DNA of 13,617 nt from Actinobacteria bacterium UBA912 (GTDB lineage Bacteria > Actinomycetota > Coriobacteriia > Anaerosomatales > UBA912): assembly GCA_002293965.1 (NCBI GenBank), contig DBEG01000104.1, positions 1 through 13,617 of the forward strand. Reading direction: 5' to 3'. Positions within the stretch are counted from its first letter, which is position 1. Each line of letters opens with the position of its first letter. Positions 1-7,858 of the stretch are shown one piece after another. The notes beneath the pieces are model-generated. The model saw only the letters and a program-made list of their open reading frames with translations, did no database searches and was not told the origin of the DNA. The position numbers were made by a program, and so were the translations under genes.

Positions 1-243
1 GATTTCATCGGAATACGCAACAAACCGCCCGAACAGTATTTCAAGGAGCTGGCTGAGCAGTGCGCGGGCGGCAAAAGGAAGTACGGTGGTATCACCGACG
101 CATCCGAACTTCGCGCCAACCTGCGAATGAACTGCCTGCCCGAGACGCTGCTCGACGGCGGGACTCCTGCCTACGACGATTTCCTGGATGAACGCCGCAA
201 GCTCATGGCTCAAAAGATCAAGGTCTGGTTCGAGGCGTTGTGA
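1..243 (+). CDS. C-terminal end of a possible DUF262/GmrSD-like protein (partial)
   Basis: The reading frame is open from base 1 to a TGA at 241-243, giving 80 residues of a C-terminus; the start lies off the window. The fragment has a central NLRMNCLP segment and ends in a charged helix of the form FLDERRKLMAQKI..WFEAL. That ending resembles the C-termini of large DUF262-containing proteins, which relate to GmrSD-type modification-dependent restriction enzymes. This is recognition by pattern and not by a catalytic motif, since the diagnostic N-terminal DGQQR-type motif would be off the window. The gene is the cargo of the first visible cassette, and attC1 begins 26 bases after its stop. If the call is right, it would be a second defence-type gene in the array. 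Otherwise it is an unidentified protein. Confidence 0.4.
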   Translation, partial: DFIGIRNKPPEQYFKELAEQCAGGKRKYGGITDASELRANLRMNCLPETLLDGGTPAYDDFLDERRKLMAQKIKVWFEAL

Positions 244-269
244 TAAGATGCTGGCATTCGCGCTGTGAG

Positions 270-323
270 GTCTAACAACCGGTTGCAGCGGACGTTGCTG
301 CGCGCCGCCACTGAGCGCTAGGG
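270..323 (+). repeat. attC1 (short, degenerate)
   Basis: R'' is GTCTAAC at 270-276 and the R'-like box is GCTAGGG at 317-323, two mismatches from GTTRRRY. The first 23 bases after the leading bases (CTAACAACCGGTTGCAGCGG, then ACG) are identical to those of attC4 at 7172-7232. Compared with attC4, the right arm lacks the AACCG that would pair with the left-arm CGGTT, so the outer stem is weakened. The predicted crossover is between 317 and 318. Confidence 0.75.
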
Positions 324-357
324 GACCAAGAAGAAGCTCTGCCCAAGGAGAGAGTTC

Positions 358-1476
358 ATGAAGCAACGTGATTCAGCGCGAGTGGCGATACTCTACCCCG
401 GAAATCACGCGGCCAGGCAGAAGGCGGCTACTGAGAACAATCGGTTCGCCGATTTGTTCAAGGCATTTGCCGCCCAGGGGATTCAAGCCGAACCGGCGGT
501 GTATCACGATGAGTTCTGCGGCGAAGTTCGTCAGCAGATCCTGGATTTCGATGGCGTATTGGTATGGGTTAATCCCATCGAAGGTGGACGAGATCGAAGC
601 GTCCTGGATTCCATGCTGCGTGATGTGGCGCGCGCTGGTGTCTACGTCAGCACGCATCCCGACGTCATTCTGAAGCTGGGGACCAAAGAGGTGTTGTTCC
701 AAACTCGGGAGGTCGGATGGGGCTGTGACACACACATGTATCTGAGCCTGGATCAGATGCGCCGGGAACTGCCTGCGCGACTGGCGCCGGGCAAGGCGCG
801 CGTGATCAAACAGAATCGGGGAAATGGGGGCACTGGCGTATGGCGCGTGCAGTTGCCAAGAGACGCGTCCGTCAATGAGGATGGGAGCAGTGCCGCAGCA
901 CCGCCGGGATTGGACACGGTCATTCGCGCGCGTCATGCCAAGCGGGGCGCGGTTGAAGAGGAGATGACGATAGGAGAGTTTTGTGAACGTTGCGAGGAGT
1001 ACTTTCGCACTGTGGACGGTCGGATGGTCGACCAGGAGTATCAGGAGAGGCTTCCCGAAGGCATGGTCCGCTGCTATCTCGTGCATGATCGGGTTGCGGG
1101 ATTCGGCCACCAGGCGGTAAACGCGCTCTTTCCTGCGCCATCCGGGGCGGCGCCGAAGGAGGCGCCACAGCCGGGACATCGGTATTATCATCCGCCGTCC
1201 AAACCGGAGTTCCAGCCCGTGAAGAAGAAGTTGGAGGAGGAGTGGGTCCCTGCCGTGCAGCGACTGCTGAATATCGAGAGGGAGTCCCTGCCGATTCTCT
1301 GGGACTGCGATTTCCTGCTCGGCCCGAAGAATGAACAGGGCGAAGACACGTACGTGCTTTGCGAGATCAACGTCAGCAGCGTGGCGCCGTATCCCGAATC
1401 TGCGGTCCAGCCCATTGTTGAGGCGACGCTGGCCAGAATACGCGTAGCAAGGCGCAGTTGCGGACTGGCCCCCTAG
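358..1476 (+). CDS. ATP-grasp-fold protein, Cj0069/DUF6815-like
   Basis: A 372-residue protein, probably cytosolic. The start is chosen because AAGGAGAG lies just upstream of the ATG. The N-terminus (ARVAILYPGN, residues 7-16) looks like the pre-ATP-grasp domain. Later features fit an ATP-grasp fold: a Lys in a glycine-rich loop (K151-QNRGNGGTG, 151-160), an acidic WDCDFLLGP segment (315-323), and a CEINVSSV metal/ATP-binding strand (335-342; E336 and N338). The family resembles the Cj0069 family, whose substrate is not known to me. ATP-grasp enzymes generally activate a carboxylate with ATP and join it to an amine or thiol, so ligation of a small molecule or peptide is the inference. It is the only gene of a cassette of about 1.2 kb, and its TAG stop overlaps the R'' box of attC2. 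No promoter was recognised in the 40-base leader. Confidence 0.75.
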   Translation: MKQRDSARVAILYPGNHAARQKAATENNRFADLFKAFAAQGIQAEPAVYHDEFCGEVRQQILDFDGVLVWVNPIEGGRDRSVLDSMLRDVARAGVYVSTHPDVILKLGTKEVLFQTREVGWGCDTHMYLSLDQMRRELPARLAPGKARVIKQNRGNGGTGVWRVQLPRDASVNEDGSSAAAPPGLDTVIRARHAKRGAVEEEMTIGEFCERCEEYFRTVDGRMVDQEYQERLPEGMVRCYLVHDRVAGFGHQAVNALFPAPSGAAPKEAPQPGHRYYHPPSKPEFQPVKKKLEEEWVPAVQRLLNIERESLPILWDCDFLLGPKNEQGEDTYVLCEINVSSVAPYPESAVQPIVEATLARIRVARRSCGLAP

Positions 1477-1526
1477 CAAGTGGATGCACCTGACGGCTCG
1501 CGCCGCAGGTGATCCTGTCGTTAGCC
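1471..1526 (+). repeat. attC2
   Basis: The R''-like box is CCCTAGC (1471-1477) and R' is GTTAGCC (1520-1526). Between them, CACCTG-A-CGGC pairs exactly with GCCG-CAGGTG across a TCGC loop, leaving one extrahelical A. This is the classic folded attC bottom-strand layout. The crossover is between 1520 and 1521. The stop codon of the ATP-grasp gene is inside R''. Confidence 0.9.
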
Positions 1527-1756
1527 CGACTGCTTGCCATTTAGGTCTAGATCGGTGGGTTTCCAGATAAGCCTCTCGTGCCACTGTCCCGGTCGGTTTT
1601 CCAGTAGGGAACAGGAGGGCGCCGCCTCTACGGCGAACCCACATATTGACACGAGACAGCACTATTCTCAGTTGAGCGCGGCTAACCAGCGGCTCGAGCG
1701 GACGCCATGGAGTCGGGGTTCGGTGGTCACGACCAGCGCCGAGCAGCCGCAGACCG
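1521..1756 (+). mobile_element. 236-bp non-coding cassette, copy 1
   Basis: This unit runs from the crossover point of attC2 to the R'-like box of attC3. It is repeated at 9630-9864 without indels. By hand count there are 18 differences over 236 aligned bases (about 92% identity), and only one difference (1609) from 1575 to 1651. Identity begins at the R' GTTAGCC and ends at 1755, just before the R' heptamer, so both edges coincide with integrase core sites. Open frames exist on both strands (for example + from a TTG at 1534), but almost every difference between the copies changes an amino acid in either frame. There is therefore no sign of protein selection. Small stems are possible: 1620-1624 with 1631-1635, and 1584-1590 with 1607-1614. 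The role is unknown: a non-coding RNA, a regulatory leader, or a cassette that has lost its gene. Confidence 0.7.
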
Positions 1757-1762
1757 CTAGGC
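1680..1762 (+). repeat. attC3 (in the 236-bp cassette)
   Basis: R'' is GGCTAAC (1680-1686) and the R'-like box is GCTAGGC (1756-1762), which has C where the consensus has the first T. Outer arms pair through GCGGC (1690-1694) with GCCGC, and the apex is a TGGTC/GACCA stem (1724-1728 with 1731-1735) with a 2-base loop. At 83 bp it is longer and less regular than attC2 or attC4. Because its R' is off consensus, the helicase cassette may now move together with the 236-bp element from the 1520 site. Confidence 0.65.
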
Positions 1763-1794
1763 GCACCTATGCGTAATGAGGGTGACAGACAAGA

Positions 1795-4700
1795 ATGCGA
1801 CGGTCTGAAAGCTCCAGCAATGACTCGGGAAGCCTCATGAGCGTCGAAAGAGAGCGGCTTCTCTCCCTCATTGAGTTCTCTCATCGGTCCGCTCGGTTAC
1901 GGAGCAAGCCAGCCGCTACCGTCGCCGCACACGCTCTCTTCGCTCTGCACGAGCACGAACTCCAAGGTCTGCCGGGCATCCGCATAAACGTCAACGGCCC
2001 CGAGAGCGAGGACGAGATTTGGCTTGCCGTTGAGCGGCTGCACGAGACGAGGCCGCCCAATGTTGCCAGCCCGGTACTTCAACCTTGGATACAGATCGCG
2101 CAGGGGCCAACGGAAGACCCGCGACTGAGCGAAGCCACGGATGGCGCAAGCCTGATCGCAGCAGGCACGCATGGTACATCTGGCAAGACACCTGAGCAAG
2201 GCAAGCCTGCCATCGACCCCGAGGCGCCGATCACGCTTTCCGACTACGAGAAGGCCGGTCTGGTCCGGGCCCACTTCGAGACCTACCTCGTAACGAAGTG
2301 GCGTCCCTGGGCCGAGGAAGAAAAGCGTCGTCGCAGGGCCATCCGCCTCTATTCCCAGCTCTTCACGCTGAAGCAGCAGCTGGAGGGCGGCATTGTCGAA
2401 GCGCAACTCGAGCTCGTCTGGGGCGTGGGGCTCGGCATCTGGAACTCCAATGGCGCCACAGTAAGCTATCCGCTGGTAGGACGGCTGGCCGAAATGTCGC
2501 TGAACACTGTGACGGCCGAAGTGGAAATCCGACCTCGGGATGTCGATGCTCGCATTGAGGTCGACTGGTACGCCTCCGTCCATAACCCTGGCGTTGCCGA
2601 ACTGGAGAGAGCGGCGAAGGAGTTCTTCGCGAAAGCTACTACAACCTTTTCGCCGTTTGACCGGGGTACTTTCGAGCCTTTGCTTCGTACGGCGGCTACC
2701 AACCTCGACTCGAACGGTATCTACTGGCCAAACGAGGTGCTCGCGGAGGACCGGACGCTGCCAAGGTCCGACGACAAGCTCAGAGTCACCGACACGTGGG
2801 TGCTCTTTGCACGTCCGCGCACCAACAACCTGTTTCTGCAGGACCTGGAAAAGCTGAAGAAACGAGCTGAAGAAGTCGAGGTCTACCCACCGGCTGTGGC
2901 CGCCATCGTGACGGACCCTGATACGACCAACCCGGTCGTCGAACTGCCGTCGTTCCGTGGCGTGTCCGCCTCGTATCACGCCGAGCGCAGCATGAGCGGT
3001 AAAAAGGCGCGGGACCTCTACTTCCCCAAGCCCTTCAACGACGAGCAGGTCCGAATTATCCAGCTGTTGGATGTTTCCGATGGCGTCGTCGTGCAGGGGC
3101 CGCCGGGCACCGGGAAGACGCACACCATCGCCAACATCATCTGCCATTATCTGGCGGAGGGCAAGCGGGTGCTCGTGACCTCCATGAAGGATCCAGCATT
3201 GGCGGTGCTGCAGGAACAGCTTCCCGAGGAAATCCGTCCGCTCGCCATTTCACTGCTGACGAGCGAACAGGAGGGTATGAAGCAGTTCGAGCACGCCATC
3301 CAGAAGATTGCCTCCGAGGTGCAAGGCCTCGACCGCAGCAGCACCGAGAGGACCATTAGGGATCGTTCGGAATCCATTGATGCTCTCCACGGCAGGCTTG
3401 CCAGCATTGACCGCAAGATTAGCGAATGGGCGAAGCGCAACCTCGCCAAGGTCACATTGGAGACCGAGGAGATCGACCCTCAAGACGCGGCGCGCGAGGT
3501 GGTCGGGGATATCGACCAGTTTGAGTGGATTCCCGACACGCTTGGAATCACGCCCGAGTTCGCCCCGCAGTTCTCGGACGCGGATGTTGTGCGGCTACGG
3601 GAGGCAAGGCGTGCGCTAGGCCAAGACATCGACTACCTCAATGCGTCGCTGCCGCAACTCGTGGAGTTTCCCGATTCCAAGGCACTGCTCGAAGTCCACC
3701 AGGATCTGTCCCACTTCGAAAAGCTGAAACAGGGCGTCGAGAACGGCGACGTTCCGGCGCTCGCCGATTCGACTCAGGAGACGCTCGCTCGCGCTCAGCA
3801 AGCCCTTACGCACATCGAGGCGCTCCACCGCGAGCGCGACGAGGTAGTGCAGGCGGATCGAAATTGGACGGTCGCCATGCGCGAACGTCTCCGGCGCCGC
3901 GGCAACGACAACCTGGTGCCGATTCTGGAAGCCCTCGGCGCCGAGCTTGAGCAGGCCGTCGGCCGGCGCAAAGCGTTTCTTGAGCGGCCGGTGACCACCC
4001 CCGCGGGCGTCGAGCTGGATCCCGAACTCACGAAGGCTGTACGCAATCTTGCCGAGGGCAAGAGCCCCTTTGGTCTCAAAGGACTGCTCGGCAGGTCAGC
4101 CCAGAAGAAGCAGCTGGACAGCATTCGCGTTCTCGGCAATCCCCCTGCCAACGCCGAGAGTTGGGGGCATGTCGCCGAGCATCTGGCGTTATCGAAATCC
4201 CTGCGCGAACTGGCCTTGCGCTGGAACGCTCTTACCCCCGAGCTGCGACTTGAAGCCGTACCGGGGGACAAGCCGGAAGGCGGCCTGGCCGCCGCCCAGG
4301 ACTACGCCCTTTACCTCAAGGTGAAGGACGTAGTGAAGGCGGAAAGAGAACTCTGCGCCGCAGCTTCTCTCGTTTTCCCCAACTGGGCTCATGTCCGCGA
4401 GCTGGCGGATAACACGCAGCGACTCGCCGAGCTGGAGAGGGCGCTGCGGCACCACCTCACCCAGAGTCGGCTCGCCAACGTATGGGCTCACAAGGAGCGC
4501 TTTCAGAAGGTACTGGAAGACCGCACGGGCCGCGTCATAGAGGACATTCGCCGGTTTCTCGCCGAGACGCTGGGCAACCCTGGGATTGAAGACGCCCGGA
4601 TGCAGGCTGAGTGGACGGCGCTGATGGCGGAGCTGTCACGCGTGCTGCGTCTGGGCACGCATCTCGCCACCGTGCGCGAGGTCTGCGACAAGGTAGAGAC

Positions 4701-7146
4701 CTCCGGGGCGCCGAGGTACGCCGCGGCGCTCAAGCAACCGATGGCGGGTACCGTGGATGGCCTGCTTCCGGACAGCTGGCGCAAAGCCTGGCGCCTGAGG
4801 CGTCTCACCGCTTACCTCGAGTCGATTGACGCGCACGAAGAGCTGAAGAAGCTGGCGAGAGAATGCCACGACGTTGAGAGCGACTTATCGATCGCCTACC
4901 GCGACATTGTGGTGCAGCGCACGTGGCTCAAGCTTGCGGAGAACGCCTCCCCTAGCATTCGGGCCGCCCTGCAGGCGTACCTCAACGCCATCCAGAGGAT
5001 CGGCAAGGGCACGGGCAAGCGCGCGGTGCGCTATCGGCACGATGCGCGCATGGCAGCATCGCAGGCGAACCCCGCAGTGCCGTGCTGGATAATGCCGCAC
5101 TACCGCGTGTCGGAATCACTGCCCGCGGAGCTGGGCTGCTTCGAGCTCGTCGTCATCGACGAAGCGTCGCAATCGGACCTAACCGCATTGCCTTCCCTGT
5201 TACGGGCGAAGAAAGTGCTCATCGTCGGCGACGACAAGCAGGTTTCTCCCGAGGGCGTGGGTCTCGAGGAGGAGGGGATTCGCAGCCTCATGAGTCGCTT
5301 CCTCGGCAATCAGGTGGAAACCTATCGCCCGCAAATGTCGCCGGAGCGCTCCATCTATGACCTGTTCAAAGTAGTGTTCGCCAGGAGCGCGGTGATGCTG
5401 AAGGAGCACTTCCGCTGCGTCGGCCCGATCATCGAGTATTCCAAACGCGAGTTCTACAACCACGAACTGCGACCACTGCGCATGCCCAAAGCCTCCGAGC
5501 GTCTCGACCCACCGCTCATTGACGTGGTCGTGGAAAGCGGCTACCGCAGTGGTGACGTCAATCGGCCCGAGGCACGGTTCGTCGTCGATGAAATAAGGGC
5601 GATTGTGGCCGACCCGAACATGGGCGGCCGCTCCGTCGGGGTCGTCTCGCTGCTCGGCGACAAGCAAGCCCGGTTGATATGGGACTGGCTGACCGACGAG
5701 CTGGGGCCGGAAGTCATGCAGCGCCATCACATCACTTGTGGTGATGCACGCACCTTCCAGGGCAAAGAGCGCGACATCATGTTTCTCTCGATGGTGTCGG
5801 CGCCCAACGAGGTTGGCGCGCCGCTCTCTCGCGCCACCTTCGCCCAGCGTTTCAACGTGGCGGCTTCGCGCGCGAGGGACCGGATGTACCTAGTGCGTTC
5901 GGTGGGACTGGACCATCTCAGCGAAGCTGACCGCTTGCGGCGCAGTCTCATCGCACACTTTGCGACACCGTTCGCCCAGAACGAGATGCGCGTGGAAGAC
6001 CTGCGCACACTTTGCGAGTCGCCTTTCGAACGCGAGATGTACGACGAACTCACGCAGCGTGGCTACTGGGTGACGCCACAAGTGCATGTCGGCCAGTACC
6101 GCATCGACATGGTGGTGGAGGGACAGAACGACGCTCGGCTGGCGGTCGAGTGCGACGGCGATAAGTACCACGGCCCGGACAAGTGGGTCGACGACACGCG
6201 GCGCGAGCGCGATCTGCGGCGCGCTGGCGGCTGGGTGTTCTGGCGGTGTTTCGCCTCTGTCTTTATCTGCCGCCGGAAGGAAATGCTCGATGACCTCATG
6301 AAGACGTTGGCCGAGCGCGGCATCGAACCGATTGGGGCGGAAGGCGCGCCGAAGAGTGTGCATACGGAGCACCGCGTCGTGCCCTCAGTCGGCAACCCGG
6401 CGAACCAAGCCGACCTGTGGCTCGCTGAAGACCCCATAAGCCTCCAACCGCCTGGACCCGATGTCCTGCCGGTATCATCCATCTCCGCGAGGGAGGTCTT
6501 GCCGCAGCCACGAGAGCCACTCCGTCCGCGGGCGAATGACGGTGATCCTCCCAGCCGGGAACCGCAGCCCGCCCCACCGATCGGACCGCGATATGCGGGC
6601 CTGCCATTCAGCGACTACATCGAGTATTCCGGGCCGCCCTGGAATGATCCTCGTGGCGCCGGCATGAGTGTGGTTTCCGAAGGCATCGTTCGGATCGTCG
6701 AGGTCGAAGGCCCTGTAGTTGCCAAGCGAGCCTACGATATCTACCTGCGGGGCTGTGGCATTCGGCGGATGGGCCGCGAACTGAAGAGCACTATGAACAA
6801 GGCGCTCGCCCACGCCCTTCGACAAGGGCGTCTTGCCTCTGAGAATGAGGCGGCTGAGAGGGGCCTGCTGTTCTCCGTCGTCAGAGTGAACGGGAGCCCA
6901 CCGATCAAATTGCGAACTAGGGGCCCACGATCATTCGAGGAGATTCCCCCGAGCGAGCTGCAAGTTGTAGCAATGTACTTGGCGGAACGGGACGGTTTCT
7001 CATCGGGCAGTGACGAGCATCTGCGTGCGGTCTTGGAGTGCTTTGATCTCAAACGGCTAACCACGCCGGTCGGCATCACGTTGCTGGAGATCCTTGAGAT
7101 GAGATTCCCGTACGTGGACGAGTTCTTCAACAGAATCCCCAAATGA
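1795..7146 (+). CDS. Giant SF1 helicase (COG1112-like) with C-terminal Vsr/DUF559-like nuclease
   Basis: A 1,783-residue protein. Residues 1-400 are an N-terminal region I do not recognise. A superfamily 1 DEAD-like core follows: Walker A GPPGTGKT (435-442); an insertion of about 680 residues, largely charged and probably helical; Walker B VVIDEASQSD (1119-1128); GDDKQ (1145-1149); LKEHFRC (1202-1208); DARTFQGKERD (1317-1327); and FNVAASRARD (1353-1362). This arrangement matches UPF1/Dna2-type helicases with AAA_11 and AAA_12 domains. A PD-(D/E)XK-like nuclease of Vsr/DUF559/MTES_1575 type follows, with D1438, E1452-CDGDKYH and R1472-DL. Then come a Pro-rich linker (about 1500-1615) and a C-terminal helical domain like DUF3320 (about 1625-1670). 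Such single large helicase-nuclease proteins include anti-phage systems (DUF4011-helicase-Vsr; Mokosh type II is analogous with a PLD nuclease), so defence is the inference. GAGGGTG precedes the ATG at 1795. An in-frame ATG at 1837, preceded by GGGAAG, is the alternative start. attC4 begins 26 bases after the stop. Confidence 0.88.
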   Translation: MRRSESSSNDSGSLMSVERERLLSLIEFSHRSARLRSKPAATVAAHALFALHEHELQGLPGIRINVNGPESEDEIWLAVERLHETRPPNVASPVLQPWIQIAQGPTEDPRLSEATDGASLIAAGTHGTSGKTPEQGKPAIDPEAPITLSDYEKAGLVRAHFETYLVTKWRPWAEEEKRRRRAIRLYSQLFTLKQQLEGGIVEAQLELVWGVGLGIWNSNGATVSYPLVGRLAEMSLNTVTAEVEIRPRDVDARIEVDWYASVHNPGVAELERAAKEFFAKATTTFSPFDRGTFEPLLRTAATNLDSNGIYWPNEVLAEDRTLPRSDDKLRVTDTWVLFARPRTNNLFLQDLEKLKKRAEEVEVYPPAVAAIVTDPDTTNPVVELPSFRGVSASYHAERSMSGKKARDLYFPKPFNDEQVRIIQLLDVSDGVVVQGPPGTGKTHTIANIICHYLAEGKRVLVTSMKDPALAVLQEQLPEEIRPLAISLLTSEQEGMKQFEHAIQKIASEVQGLDRSSTERTIRDRSESIDALHGRLASIDRKISEWAKRNLAKVTLETEEIDPQDAAREVVGDIDQFEWIPDTLGITPEFAPQFSDADVVRLREARRALGQDIDYLNASLPQLVEFPDSKALLEVHQDLSHFEKLKQGVENGDVPALADSTQETLARAQQALTHIEALHRERDEVVQADRNWTVAMRERLRRRGNDNLVPILEALGAELEQAVGRRKAFLERPVTTPAGVELDPELTKAVRNLAEGKSPFGLKGLLGRSAQKKQLDSIRVLGNPPANAESWGHVAEHLALSKSLRELALRWNALTPELRLEAVPGDKPEGGLAAAQDYALYLKVKDVVKAERELCAAASLVFPNWAHVRELADNTQRLAELERALRHHLTQSRLANVWAHKERFQKVLEDRTGRVIEDIRRFLAETLGNPGIEDARMQAEWTALMAELSRVLRLGTHLATVREVCDKVETSGAPRYAAALKQPMAGTVDGLLPDSWRKAWRLRRLTAYLESIDAHEELKKLARECHDVESDLSIAYRDIVVQRTWLKLAENASPSIRAALQAYLNAIQRIGKGTGKRAVRYRHDARMAASQANPAVPCWIMPHYRVSESLPAELGCFELVVIDEASQSDLTALPSLLRAKKVLIVGDDKQVSPEGVGLEEEGIRSLMSRFLGNQVETYRPQMSPERSIYDLFKVVFARSAVMLKEHFRCVGPIIEYSKREFYNHELRPLRMPKASERLDPPLIDVVVESGYRSGDVNRPEARFVVDEIRAIVADPNMGGRSVGVVSLLGDKQARLIWDWLTDELGPEVMQRHHITCGDARTFQGKERDIMFLSMVSAPNEVGAPLSRATFAQRFNVAASRARDRMYLVRSVGLDHLSEADRLRRSLIAHFATPFAQNEMRVEDLRTLCESPFEREMYDELTQRGYWVTPQVHVGQYRIDMVVEGQNDARLAVECDGDKYHGPDKWVDDTRRERDLRRAGGWVFWRCFASVFICRRKEMLDDLMKTLAERGIEPIGAEGAPKSVHTEHRVVPSVGNPANQADLWLAEDPISLQPPGPDVLPVSSISAREVLPQPREPLRPRANDGDPPSREPQPAPPIGPRYAGLPFSDYIEYSGPPWNDPRGAGMSVVSEGIVRIVEVEGPVVAKRAYDIYLRGCGIRRMGRELKSTMNKALAHALRQGRLASENEAAERGLLFSVVRVNGSPPIKLRTRGPRSFEEIPPSELQVVAMYLAERDGFSSGSDEHLRAVLECFDLKRLTTPVGITLLEILEMRFPYVDEFFNRIPK

Positions 7147-7171
7147 GTCGGTTGCATGGATCCGCAGGAGC

Positions 7172-7232
7172 GCCTAACAACCGGTTGCAGCGGACGGCGC
7201 TGATGCGCCGCCGCTGAACCGGAGCGTTAGCC
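7172..7232 (+). repeat. attC4 (near-ideal)
   Basis: R'' is GCCTAAC (7172-7178) and R' is GTTAGCC (7226-7232). The arms pair almost completely: CCGGTT with AACCGG, CAGCGG with CCGCTG, and CGGCGC with GCGCCG around a TGAT loop, leaving an extrahelical G and A on the left arm. This is the best attC in the window. It fixes the downstream border of the helicase cassette (crossover 7226/7227). Confidence 0.95.
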
Positions 7233-7251
7233 ATCAAGAGGGGAGATAGCC

Positions 7252-7677
7252 TTGGCCTCAACGTGGATTGCCTACAACGAACTTGCCTGGACTGAAGACT
7301 TGCTGGCAGATCCGGCAGAATACGAAGATGAAGTTAAGGTTTACGTTGACCTGATGAAGCGGACGGCGGAAGAAGCACCAAAAACCCTGTTGCATCTGGG
7401 CAGCGGCGCAGGTGGCAATGATCATGTTTTCAAGAGGGAATTCGCTGTAACGGGTGTGGATCTTAGTGTTAGCATGCTGAATAGAGCGCGTGCTGCTCAT
7501 CCTGAAATCGAATATCTGGAAGGCGATATGCGGACGCTACGGTTGAACCGGCACTTCGACGCCGTAGCCATTCCAGACAGCATTGGCTACATGGCGTCAT
7601 TGGACGATCCTCGGCAGGCCATTCAAACCGCTGCGGCACATCTCAAGACGGGCGGCGTCTTGCTGGTCGTAGCATAA
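7252..7677 (+). pseudogene. SAM-dependent methyltransferase, C-terminally truncated
   Basis: The frame starts at a TTG preceded by AGAGGGGAGATAG and encodes 141 residues. It is a class I methyltransferase: motif I LLHLGSGAGGND (46-57), the acidic residue for the SAM ribose at the end of VTGVD (D70), EGDMRTL (90-96), and a motif IV-like FDAVAIPDSIGYM (102-114). Whole proteins of this type are commonly about 240 residues. Here the frame hits TAA at 7675-7677 right after the GGVLLVVA strand, where the fold still needs its last strands. The next in-frame codons read T-E-E-T-C-Y and then TGA, which looks like decayed continuation of the family's post-strand segment. Only about 90 bases remain before attC5, so the 3' half is also deleted. 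It is probably inactive; a natural short form is less likely. Confidence 0.7.
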
Positions 7678-7767
7678 ACCGAAGAGACCTGCTACTGAGG
7701 CGTTGGAACTTCTCCCCTGGGAGGACAACAAAGTTGGGTTCAGGAGAACCTATGAATTGGCACTACG

Positions 7768-7828
7768 GTATAACCAGGCCGTGCAACCGACCGCCTTCGG
7801 CGGCGGCTGACGGCCCAATCTGTTAGAC
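7768..7828 (+). repeat. attC5
   Basis: The R''-like box is GTATAAC (7768-7774) and R' is GTTAGAC (7822-7828). The stem is GGCCGT with ACGGCC, then CCG-A-CCGCC with GGCGGCGG around a TTC loop, with an extrahelical A. It closes the truncated methyltransferase cassette; the crossover is 7822/7823. Confidence 0.9.
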
Positions 7829-7858
7829 CGCGTCAGGACATCGCCATCAGGTGAGAAA

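Noticed and set aside
1646..1670. TTGACA (1646-1651, also kept in copy 2) as a -35 promoter box
   Set aside because: No reasonable -10 hexamer lies 16-18 bases downstream; the TATTCT nearby is only 11 bases away. A promoter remains untested.
1769..1840. A 23-codon upstream frame whose TGA overlaps the ATG at 1837 (ATGA), a possible coupled leader peptide
   Set aside because: It has no ribosome binding site, begins within a few bases of the attC, and the helicase gene also has a good start at 1795 that removes the need for coupling.
373..1884. A 503-codon open frame on the - strand across the ATP-grasp gene and the 236-bp element
   Set aside because: It runs antisense to a well-supported gene and across an attC, and its part in the duplicated element differs between copies mostly at amino-acid-changing sites. 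A shadow frame in GC-rich DNA.
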